Of a stretch of 6,360 nucleotides of DNA, positions 1 to 4,570 are shown in pieces. The stretch is from Bacteroidales bacterium UBA3382 (GTDB lineage Bacteria; Bacteroidota; Bacteroidia; Bacteroidales; UBA932): positions 2,795 to 9,154 of the forward strand of contig DEPW01000109.1 of the NCBI GenBank assembly GCA_002358965.1. The letters run 5' to 3'. Position 1 is the first letter of the stretch; every line of letters begins with the position of its first letter. The notes under the pieces are model-generated. The model ran no database searches, was not told the DNA's origin, and saw only the letters and a program-made list of their open reading frames with translations. Position numbers and translations under genes: made by a program.

Positions 1-407
1 TTGACTGTCTCCAGCACTCCTCTTGCGAAAAACACGGCCCTTTCCCCGTTGTCCTCGAAAAATTTGCCGTTTGCATCCACGAATACCTGCTTCCTCTGGA
101 AGTAATCCTCGTTGTCTATGAAGTAGACCTGCATCCTTGCCGCAGGTATGGAAGACACCTTGATGATGAGAGGCCTGTCTACATCGTTGATGACTATGTT
201 CATGCCTGAAAGCCTGATGACCTCATGCAATTGGTTCCTTCTTTCGTTTATGCATCCGTATTTCGGCATGAAAGAGCGTATTTCCTTCTTGCACTCCTGT
301 ATTCCCTGAGGGAGGTATCTGCCTATGAACGAAATGTAGGACTCGGGCAGATACGGATATATCTCCGAATTGACGAACAGGACTCTTGTAGGCTCGGGTT
401 TTTGCAT
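1..407 (-). CDS. glgA: Glycogen/starch synthase, GT5 family, N-terminal part (gene runs off the left edge)
   Basis: The minus strand reads open from an ATG at 407-405 to the window edge, giving 135 codons. The start is fixed by an in-frame TGA two codons upstream. The protein begins MQKPEPTRVLFVNSEIYPYL and contains INERRNQLHEVIRLSGMN (residues 53-70), MQVYFIDNEDYFQRK (92-106) and a segment ending in ARGVLETV (128-135). These match the N-terminal Rossmann domain of the starch/glycogen synthase family as found in Bacteroidota. Family knowledge: such enzymes transfer glucose from ADP- or UDP-glucose to growing glycogen in the cytoplasm. Where classical GlgA has a KxGGL nucleotide-sugar loop after the first strand, this protein reads PESYISFIGRYLPQ, so that motif is replaced. 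The C-terminal catalytic half lies outside the window, so donor specificity cannot be judged. It is transcribed divergently from ftsX. The family assignment is firm; the symbol is by homology only. Confidence 0.88.
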   Translation of the reverse strand, partial: MQKPEPTRVLFVNSEIYPYLPESYISFIGRYLPQGIQECKKEIRSFMPKYGCINERRNQLHEVIRLSGMNIVINDVDRPLIIKVSSIPAARMQVYFIDNEDYFQRKQVFVDANGKFFEDNGERAVFFARGVLETV

Positions 408-427
408 AATTCAAAATAAATTTATCA

Positions 428-435
428 CAAAGATA
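428..435 (-). promoter_or_regulatory. Bacteroidota -7 promoter element for the glycogen synthase gene
   Basis: The minus strand reads TATCTTTG here, a full match to the Bacteroides TAnnTTTG -7 consensus. The box ends 20 bases before the ATG at 407, which would leave a leader of only about 10-17 bases. No good TTTG -33 box is visible at the expected 18-20 base spacing; the bases there read roughly AGGT/TAGG. The element is the left arm of a perfect 9-bp inverted repeat with the ftsX promoter. Confidence 0.65.
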
Positions 436-456
436 GTGAAATTTTTTGAAAATACC

Positions 457-464
457 TATCTTTG
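457..464 (+). promoter_or_regulatory. Bacteroidota -7 promoter element for the ftsX operon
   Basis: The plus strand reads TATCTTTG, a full TAnnTTTG match, ending 34 bases before the ftsX ATG at 499. A TTTG occurs at 445-448, but it is only 8 bases away, too close for a -33 box. At the proper distance the sequence is AGTG. The promoter is therefore strong at -7 and weak at -33. It lies back to back with the minus-strand copy, so both would compete for the same short stretch of DNA. Confidence 0.65.
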
Positions 465-498
465 AAAATTGTTGTGATTCGTTTCAGCGTTACTGCAA

Positions 499-1368
499 AT
501 GGAAAAGGGAATTATATCAAGAAGGATTGTCCGCTCGTATCTTTCGTCCGTCATCAGCATAAGTCTGGTGCTTTTCCTTGTCGGAGGAGCGGCCATGGTG
601 ATGTCCAATGCCAAATCGATTTCCGATTATTTTAAGGAAAATATGAAAATCACCGCGGAGCTTTCACTTTCGGCCGACGAGGCCGATGCAATATCGGCGG
701 CAAAGGCGGTCGAAGGGATTGCCGGCGTGAAATCCGTCGAATATATTTCCAAAGAGCAGGGAATCAGGGAATTGGAAAGCCAGCTGGGCAGCGGCTTTAT
801 GGATGTGTTCGATACTCCGCCTATCCCCGCTTCGCTTGAAATCTCTGTCGAAGCGCCTTATCTTGCCGTAGACAGTCTTGCCGTGCTGGAAGGCAGGATT
901 ACGGCGGTGGACGATGTGGACGGACTCTATTATCAGCAGAATCTGTTCGAGAACCTCAACTCCAACATCGAGAAGATAGGGGCGGTGCTGGCGTTCTTTA
1001 TCCTGCTTCTGCTGTTCATCTCTTCTGTGCTGATAGGCAATACGGTCAGGCTTAACCTGTATTCCAAGCGGTTTACGGTCTATGCAATGCAGCTCGTAGG
1101 GGCGACCAAGGCATTCATACGCAGGCCTTTCCTGATTCAGGCCCTGTTCCAGGGGCTGATCGCGAGTCTCATGGCCGTCTTAGCCATCATGGCCCTGCTC
1201 TTCGTGGTCAAGAACGACATAAGAGGCATGATGGACGCATTGAGCATCGAGGCCATAGCGGGAACTTTCGTTTTCATCGTGGCTCTCGGGGTGATGATAT
1301 GCGTGCTCTCCACTGCGGTCGTAATAAATAAATTGGTCGGTTTTTCCAAAGATGACTTATATTTGTGA
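499..1368 (+). CDS. ftsX: Cell division protein FtsX (ABC-transporter-like permease)
   Basis: This is a 289-residue protein with the FtsX layout: a short cytoplasmic N-terminus, a transmembrane helix at about 17-37, an extracytoplasmic domain at about 38-158, and three more helices at about 160-182, 214-237 and 253-275. The conserved cytoplasmic segment after helix 2 reads NTVRLNLYSKRFTVYAMQLV (181-200), followed by GATKAFIRRPF. The periplasmic part carries the typical SVEYISKEQGIREL element (79-92). Known role: FtsX pairs with the ATPase FtsE at the division site and passes ATP hydrolysis to periplasmic activators of peptidoglycan hydrolases. No ftsE is adjacent, so the ATPase must be encoded elsewhere. 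The ATG at 499 is chosen because it starts the usual N-terminus and lies a sensible distance behind the promoter. It is the first gene of a tight envelope operon, with 18 bases to the next gene. Confidence 0.95.
   Translation: MEKGIISRRIVRSYLSSVISISLVLFLVGGAAMVMSNAKSISDYFKENMKITAELSLSADEADAISAAKAVEGIAGVKSVEYISKEQGIRELESQLGSGFMDVFDTPPIPASLEISVEAPYLAVDSLAVLEGRITAVDDVDGLYYQQNLFENLNSNIEKIGAVLAFFILLLLFISSVLIGNTVRLNLYSKRFTVYAMQLVGATKAFIRRPFLIQALFQGLIASLMAVLAIMALLFVVKNDIRGMMDALSIEAIAGTFVFIVALGVMICVLSTAVVINKLVGFSKDDLYL
1358..1365 (+). promoter_or_regulatory. Possible internal -7 promoter element at the 3' end of ftsX
   Basis: TATATTTG matches TAnnTTTG and ends 21 bases before the ATG of the DUF3098 gene. 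It overlaps the last codons of ftsX, so coding constraint may explain it. The best -33 candidate, TTGG at 1333-1336, is imperfect and about 21 bases upstream, slightly too far. If real, it would allow DUF3098, uppP and lpxH to be transcribed without ftsX. Confidence 0.3.
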
Positions 1369-1386
1369 AATTTTTGATTTGAAAAT

Positions 1387-1674
1387 ATGGTAAGACAGGT
1401 TAAAAATGCCGCCAGGGGCAAGTCCCCTGCCGCTGTGGACGAAGGGAAGATGGCTGTTTCCGTTAAAGGATTGCGCTTGCTCGTTGTCGGTCTCATCGTG
1501 ATAGTCTCCGGTTTCATACTTCTTGCAGGCGGCAAAAGCGAAGATCCCGATTTGTTCAATTGGGAGATGTTCAATTTTACGAGGATGGTAGTCGCCCCGG
1601 TACTGATAATAGCGGGCATCGTCATCGAGGTAGTAGGCATAATGGGCCGCCCTAAAGACAGACGGAATGCGTAA
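1387..1674 (+). CDS. DUF3098 family small membrane protein
   Basis: This is a 95-residue protein with two predicted transmembrane helices at about 29-48 and 67-87. A short loop carries the family-like motif DPDLFNWEMFNFTRMVVAP (53-71), and the tail after the second helix is basic (GRPKDRRNA). The N-terminal 28 residues are basic and probably cytoplasmic. From memory, this corresponds to the DUF3098 proteins of Bacteroidota, which characteristically lie between ftsX and uppP. No biochemical function is known to me. The position suggests a role linked to FtsX or to handling of undecaprenyl phosphate, but that is inference. The stop codon shares its last base with the start of uppP (TAATG), so the two genes are probably translationally coupled. 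The first methionine is used; the later M22 would still leave both helices intact. Confidence 0.85.
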   Translation: MVRQVKNAARGKSPAAVDEGKMAVSVKGLRLLVVGLIVIVSGFILLAGGKSEDPDLFNWEMFNFTRMVVAPVLIIAGIVIEVVGIMGRPKDRRNA

Positions 1675-2471
1675 TGGACTGGTTTGAAGCTTTGGTTCTG
1701 GGCCTGGTGCAAGGCCTTACGGAATTCCTCCCTGTCAGCAGCAGCGGACATCTCACGATCGGAAAGGCGCTTTTCGGGATCGAGAGCAGCGACCTGCTTT
1801 TCGAAGTCGCTGTCCATGCGGCGACCGTGTGCAGTACGATAGTGGTCTTCAGGAAAGAGATCGCGGATCTGCTGTGCGGCCTGTTCAGGTTCAAATACAA
1901 CGAGCAGACCAAATATATCGCCAAGATAGCCGTGTCGCTGATACCGGTGATGATAGTCGGGCTGTTCTTCAAAGACGAGGTCGAAGCCGTTTTCGGTTCG
2001 GGCCTTGTCGTCGTAGGGGCCATGCTTCTGCTTACGGCGCTTCTGCTGTTTTTGTCAGATCGTATTACGAAGAGGCACAATGCCCGCTCGCATGATCTCG
2101 GTTTCAAGGACGCCATGATCATGGGTGTCGCCCAGGCTTTCGCCGTGATGCCCGGACTTTCGAGGTCGGGGTCTACCATTGCGGCCGGACTCCTTTCCGG
2201 AGCCAAGCGTTCCCAGGTGGCGGCCTTCTCGTTCCTGATGGTCATCATACCGATATTGGGCGAGGCCTTCCTTTCGGTGGTTTCCGGCGATGTGAAGTCG
2301 TCATCTGCCGGAGCGACGGCTCTGATAGTGGGCTTCCTGTCGGCCTTCCTGTCCGGTCTGTTCGCCTGCAGGTTCATGATCGGGATAGTGCGTAAGGCCA
2401 AGCTGTCATGGTTCTCGGCCTATTGCGTGCTCGCTGCCGCGTTCTGTTTCGTGTTCGAGTATCTTTCTTAA
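1674..2471 (+). CDS. uppP: Undecaprenyl-diphosphate phosphatase UppP (BacA family)
   Basis: This is a 265-residue polytopic membrane protein, the usual length for the family. Both catalytic signatures are present. The first is QGLTEFLPVSSSGHL at residues 13-27, containing the (E/Q)xxxE motif Q13-E17, the serine run and H26. The second is PGLSRSGST at 160-168, with the conserved arginine R164. The family segment FEVAVHAATVCSTIVVFRKE is at 43-62. The enzyme removes a phosphate from undecaprenyl pyrophosphate on the outer face of the inner membrane, returning the C55 carrier to peptidoglycan, O-antigen and capsule synthesis. Overexpression of the family confers bacitracin resistance. The start overlaps the DUF3098 stop by one base and the next gene follows after 10 bases, so it is co-transcribed. 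Nothing looks truncated or altered. Confidence 0.97.
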   Translation: MDWFEALVLGLVQGLTEFLPVSSSGHLTIGKALFGIESSDLLFEVAVHAATVCSTIVVFRKEIADLLCGLFRFKYNEQTKYIAKIAVSLIPVMIVGLFFKDEVEAVFGSGLVVVGAMLLLTALLLFLSDRITKRHNARSHDLGFKDAMIMGVAQAFAVMPGLSRSGSTIAAGLLSGAKRSQVAAFSFLMVIIPILGEAFLSVVSGDVKSSSAGATALIVGFLSAFLSGLFACRFMIGIVRKAKLSWFSAYCVLAAAFCFVFEYLS

Positions 2472-2481
2472 GCAGCTGCTC

Positions 2482-3228
2482 ATGGGAAAGGTCTTTTTTG
2501 TTGCCGATGTGCATCTTGGGCTGAAAGCCGGCGATCCCCGTCGGCGCGAGAAGGATTTTACCGCTTTTGTCGAATCGTTGCCGGAGGATACGGACGCGCT
2601 TTATCTCCTTGGCGATATTTGGGATTTCTGGTACGAGTACCGCGATGTGGTGCCAAAAGGCTATGTACGGCTTCTCGGCGCTTTGGCATCCCTGGTGGAC
2701 AGGGGAGTGAGAGTCTGTTTCTTCCAGGGAAACCATGATGTGTGGACATACGGTTATTTCCGCGACGAGATAGGGATGGTACCTCTCGATCAGCCTTTCA
2801 TAGTGGACATCGCAGGCAAGCGGTTCTGCATAGGGCACGGTGACGGCCTGGGACCGGGAGACAGAGGCTATAAGTTCCTCAGGGCGGTGTTCCACAATGC
2901 GATAGCCCAGAGGCTGTTTTCCATGCTCCATCCATGGATCGCCTTCAGGATCGGCAACAACTGGTCCAAGCACAACAGGCTGGCCAGGGGCGCGGACTAC
3001 ACCTTCAGGGGCAAGGACGAACCCCTATACCGCTTTGCGGACGATTTCGGAGCGATGAACGGCGGCATAGATTACTATGTGTTCGGGCATTATCATTGCC
3101 AGGCCCACATGCCGGTCGAAAGCGGAGGGGAGCTGTTCGTGCTGGGCGACTGGATACACGGACGGAACTATTTGTCTTTCGAGAAAGAATCCGGTATGAA
3201 ATCGGGGTATTTCCAGAACAATGAGTAG
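2482..3228 (+). CDS. lpxH: UDP-2,3-diacylglucosamine diphosphatase LpxH (calcineurin-like metallophosphoesterase)
   Basis: This 248-residue protein carries the full set of metal-binding motifs of the calcineurin-like phosphoesterases: DVHLG with D9 and H11, GDIWDFW with D45, GNHD at 83-86, GHGD at 118-121 and GHYH at 202-205. The spacing, the WDFWYEY segment and the length are those of LpxH, which hydrolyses UDP-2,3-diacylglucosamine to lipid X plus UMP at the cytoplasmic membrane face, the fourth step of lipid A synthesis. The start MGKVFFVADVHLG is the expected family N-terminus and follows the uppP stop by 10 bases. It is the last gene of the envelope operon. Its final 61 bases overlap the 3' end of the opposing DUF4294 gene. 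Other metallophosphoesterases share the motifs, but the LpxH-type spacing and the envelope context make LpxH the best call. Confidence 0.9.
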   Translation: MGKVFFVADVHLGLKAGDPRRREKDFTAFVESLPEDTDALYLLGDIWDFWYEYRDVVPKGYVRLLGALASLVDRGVRVCFFQGNHDVWTYGYFRDEIGMVPLDQPFIVDIAGKRFCIGHGDGLGPGDRGYKFLRAVFHNAIAQRLFSMLHPWIAFRIGNNWSKHNRLARGADYTFRGKDEPLYRFADDFGAMNGGIDYYVFGHYHCQAHMPVESGGELFVLGDWIHGRNYLSFEKESGMKSGYFQNNE

Positions 3229-3842
3229 TACAGGGCTTCGTATTCGCCTGCTTCCCATATTTCCACAAGCTCTTCGAGCCTCGCGTCTTCGCCGTCTTTG
3301 TCGTAAGGTTTCTTGAGATCCGAGCCGAACAGTTTCGCCACGCCTTGCCAGAATCCGGCGGTTATCCCTCCTTTATAGTCCTTGATTATATTGTAAGAGG
3401 TGATTCCGACTTCTCTGTCAATCAGTTTCATGAGCATCCTCCCCTGGCTCACGGTCATGCTGCGCAGCGGCTTTTCGAATTTCGCAAAGAGGTCTTTCTC
3501 CACGCTTCTGATGAATTTTTCCCTTTTGAACCTTGAAAAGTCTTCTGAAAATATAGTGCTGTCCGTCTCCATGAGGATTTGTTTGGCCATCAGGGCGTAG
3601 GGATATGTCCTGCCGAAATTCTCGACATCGCGGTAATATTTCCGCCAGTAGCGTCCCCTCTGTTTCGGAAGCCTTGCGTATATCTTGGCTTCGGCTATCG
3701 TGCATTGGTATATGGTGTCCCCTTCCGGGGATACACTGTAGAGCGGCATGTTCGCGATGTCCTGCGCTCCGGCTTCCCGGGGGCAGGCCAGCGCCGCCAG
3801 CAATACGGCGGCTATCAGGGATATTGCCGTATATGTTTTCAT
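3168..3842 (-). CDS. DUF4294 family exported protein
   Basis: This is a 224-residue protein beginning MKTYTAISLIAAVLLAALAC. The N-terminus is a typical signal peptide: a basic start, then a hydrophobic core at about residues 7-19. Cleavage is probable after AGA (residues 24-26), so the mature chain starts QDIANMPLYS. A lipoprotein is less likely: the only cysteine, C20, has alanine rather than leucine at -3. The conserved region is C-terminal and includes GRMLMKLIDREVGITSYNII (134-153), KGGITAGFWQGVAKLFGSDL (157-176) and DKDGEDARLEELV (181-193). From memory these match the Bacteroidota DUF4294 family, whose function I do not know. The middle is rich in aromatic and charged residues (YWRKYYRDVENFGRTYPYAL, 65-84). 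The ATG at 3842 is preferred over an in-frame TTG at 3851. The gene points at lpxH, with a 61-base coding overlap, and is divergent from rplP. Confidence 0.85.
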   Translation of the reverse strand: MKTYTAISLIAAVLLAALACPREAGAQDIANMPLYSVSPEGDTIYQCTIAEAKIYARLPKQRGRYWRKYYRDVENFGRTYPYALMAKQILMETDSTIFSEDFSRFKREKFIRSVEKDLFAKFEKPLRSMTVSQGRMLMKLIDREVGITSYNIIKDYKGGITAGFWQGVAKLFGSDLKKPYDKDGEDARLEELVEIWEAGEYEALYYSLFWKYPDFIPDSFSKDK

Positions 3843-3848
3843 ATCCTG

Positions 3849-3856
3849 CAAAATTA
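3849..3856 (-). promoter_or_regulatory. Weak candidate -7 element for the DUF4294 gene
   Basis: The minus strand reads TAATTTTG, which fits TAnnTTTG, but it ends only 6 bases before the ATG at 3842 and has no TTTG -33 box at the right distance. If used, the mRNA would be leaderless or nearly so. It was found while searching A/T-rich DNA, so chance is a real possibility. Confidence 0.22.
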
Positions 3857-3889
3857 TAAAATGTTTTCCTTTTGCGGCGTCTTTGTGCC

Positions 3890-3916
3890 GCTTCCTGGAA
3901 ATCCGGAGGCTTTTTT
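3890..3916 (+). terminator. Candidate intrinsic terminator, plus strand
   Basis: A hairpin forms from 3890-3895 (GCTTCC) with 3905-3910 (GGAGGC), including one G-U pair, and continues past one mismatch with two more pairs around an AAA loop. Six T residues follow at 3911-3916. The T-run is on the plus strand only, so it would stop rightward transcription. The nearest rightward gene, lpxH, ends about 660 bases upstream. The terminator would therefore end a transcript running antisense through the whole DUF4294 gene and shield the rplP promoter from read-through. Confidence 0.42.
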
Positions 3917-4026
3917 ATGCCAAAATCGTACCGAACGAAAGTTTTCATGTATCGTAATGTGTTGAGAATACTGCTTTTAATATTCAAATTTTTTGTACCA
4001 AAAAAATAAATTTTCCTCAAGAAAAA

Positions 4027-4056
4027 TTTGTATTTCAAAAAAATGTCGTATCTTTG
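4027..4056 (+). promoter_or_regulatory. Strong Bacteroidota-type promoter driving rplP and the genes downstream
   Basis: A TTTG -33 box at 4027-4030 and TATCTTTG at 4049-4056 (TAnnTTTG) are separated by 18 bases. Both boxes match the Bacteroides consensus fully, making this the best promoter in the window. The upstream 40 bases are very A/T-rich with A- and T-tracts, as seen at highly expressed promoters. The predicted start is about 4060-4063, giving a leader of roughly 65 bases before rplP. Confidence 0.85.
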
Positions 4057-4064
4057 CATCCCTT

Positions 4065-4095
4065 GAATTGTGTACCCGTGTATCCAATTCATTGG
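4065..4095 (+). promoter_or_regulatory. Structured rplP leader with two competing hairpins
   Basis: Structure 1 pairs GAATTG (4065-4070) with CAATTC (4085-4090). It continues past one mismatch with G4072-T4083, T4073-A4082, A4074-T4081 and C4075-G4080 around a CCGT loop, giving 10 pairs in 26 bases. Structure 2 pairs CCAA (4084-4087) with TTGG (4092-4095) around TTCA. Both use bases 4085-4087, so they exclude each other. The element begins within a few bases of the predicted transcript start. There is no T-run after it, so it is not an intrinsic attenuator. It may be a ribosomal-protein binding site or an mRNA-stabilising 5' hairpin. Confidence 0.5.
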
Positions 4096-4127
4096 TAATC
4101 AGAAAGTTAATTAAAAGTAATAGAAAG

Positions 4128-4547
4128 ATGTTACAACCAAAGAAAACAAAATTCAGGAGGCAGCAGAAAGGCCGCATGAAAGGAATGGCCCAGAGGGGCA
4201 ACCAGCTTGCGTTCGGCTCTTTCGGAATCAAGACTCTTGAGAGCTGCTGGCTGACCGGTCAGCAGATAGAGGCAGCACGTCAGGCGGTGGTGCGTTATAT
4301 GAAGCGTGAGGGTAAGATTTGGATCAGGATTTTCCCTGACAAGCCTTATACCAAGAAGCCGGCCGAAGTGCGTATGGGTAAAGGTAAAGGTAATCCGGAA
4401 GGTTTCGTGGCTCCGGTTACTCCTGGTCGTGTCCTGATCGAGGCAGAGGGCGTCCCTATGGAGATCGCCAAAGAGGCTCTCCGTCTCGGTGCGCAGAAAT
4501 TGCCGGTTCTCACAAAGTTTGTGGTACGCAGGGATTATGTGGAATAA
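4128..4547 (+). CDS. rplP: 50S ribosomal protein L16
   Basis: This 139-residue protein is full length for bacterial L16. It starts MLQPKKTKFRRQQKGRMKGM and contains the conserved block RMGKGKGNPEGFVAPVTPGR (82-101) and the C-terminal segment AKEALRLGAQKLP (114-126). L16 sits near the A-site tRNA elbow on the large subunit and is needed for late 50S assembly and peptidyl transfer. The reading frame stays open upstream to 3993, but the extra residues do not resemble L16 and would begin upstream of the promoter, so the ATG at 4128 is used. The bases before it are A-rich with no Shine-Dalgarno sequence. It is the first gene of this operon; in the standard order it would follow rpsC. Confidence 0.98.
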   Translation: MLQPKKTKFRRQQKGRMKGMAQRGNQLAFGSFGIKTLESCWLTGQQIEAARQAVVRYMKREGKIWIRIFPDKPYTKKPAEVRMGKGKGNPEGFVAPVTPGRVLIEAEGVPMEIAKEALRLGAQKLPVLTKFVVRRDYVE

Positions 4548-4557
4548 TTTATTTAAT

Positions 4558-4562
4558 GGAGG
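4558..4562 (+). promoter_or_regulatory. Shine-Dalgarno-like GGAGG before rpmC
   Basis: GGAGG lies 8 bases before the ATG at 4571 and supports that start over the in-frame ATG at 4556. No other start in this window has such a site, and genes of this phylum generally do not depend on them. The motif would also be part of the coding sequence if translation began at 4556. Confidence 0.5.
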
Positions 4563-4570
4563 AACAGGTA

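Larger units (their letters stand above)
428..464. repeat. Perfect 9-bp inverted repeat between divergent genes
   Basis: CAAAGATAG at 428-436 and CTATCTTTG at 456-464 are exact reverse complements separated by 19 bases of A/T-rich DNA. The arms contain the -7 boxes of both divergent promoters. The symmetry could simply follow from two good promoter boxes facing away from each other, or it could also be a binding site for a dimeric regulator. Confidence 0.7.
3843..4127. other. Divergent intergenic region between the DUF4294 gene and rplP
   Basis: This 285-base stretch holds no convincing gene. From left to right it contains a weak minus-strand -7 element, a G/C-rich hairpin (GCGGC 3874-3878 with GCCGC 3887-3891), the candidate terminator, and about 70 bases I cannot assign. 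Two A/T-rich dyads (3989-4005 and 4008-4029), the rplP promoter and a structured leader follow. In a standard ribosomal cluster rpsC would end just here, but no S3-like coding sequence is present. Confidence 0.85.

Noticed and set aside
1137..1817. Long open reading frame on the minus strand (226 codons)
   Set aside because: It lies antisense to ftsX, DUF3098 and uppP, has a low-complexity composition rich in Thr, Met and Ser, and matches no family I recognise. The plus-strand genes explain the region.
1652..2401. Long open reading frame on the minus strand (249 codons)
   Set aside because: It is antisense to uppP, whose catalytic motifs are clear, and its own composition is that of a shadow frame.
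2374..2973. Open reading frame on the minus strand (199 codons)
   Set aside because: It is antisense to lpxH, whose metal-binding motifs are all intact, and has no recognisable domain.
3165..3190. Hairpin TCTTTC/GAAAGA near the ends of lpxH and the DUF4294 gene as a terminator
   Set aside because: The stem is short and A/T-rich, lies inside coding sequence on both strands, and has no following T-run.
3783..3842. Lipoprotein signal in the DUF4294 protein
   Set aside because: The only cysteine (C20) is preceded by ALA, lacking the usual Leu at -3, and an ordinary AGA cleavage site follows a few residues later.
3843..3851. TTG start adding three residues to the DUF4294 protein
   Set aside because: The ATG at 3842 gives a standard signal peptide beginning MKTYT, and nothing supports a TTG start.
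3418..4092. Second minus-strand open frame (224 codons) overlapping the DUF4294 gene
   Set aside because: It is out of frame with the DUF4294 protein, which has a signal peptide and conserved blocks. It also crosses the A/T-rich rplP promoter region.
3993..4127. N-terminal extension of L16 by 45 residues
   Set aside because: The frame is open by chance. The extension would begin upstream of the rplP promoter boxes and does not resemble L16 or the end of S3.
4057..4127. Known riboswitch class in the rplP leader
   Set aside because: The leader is only about 65 bases and shows no conserved aptamer core that I recognise; only the two simple competing hairpins are supported.
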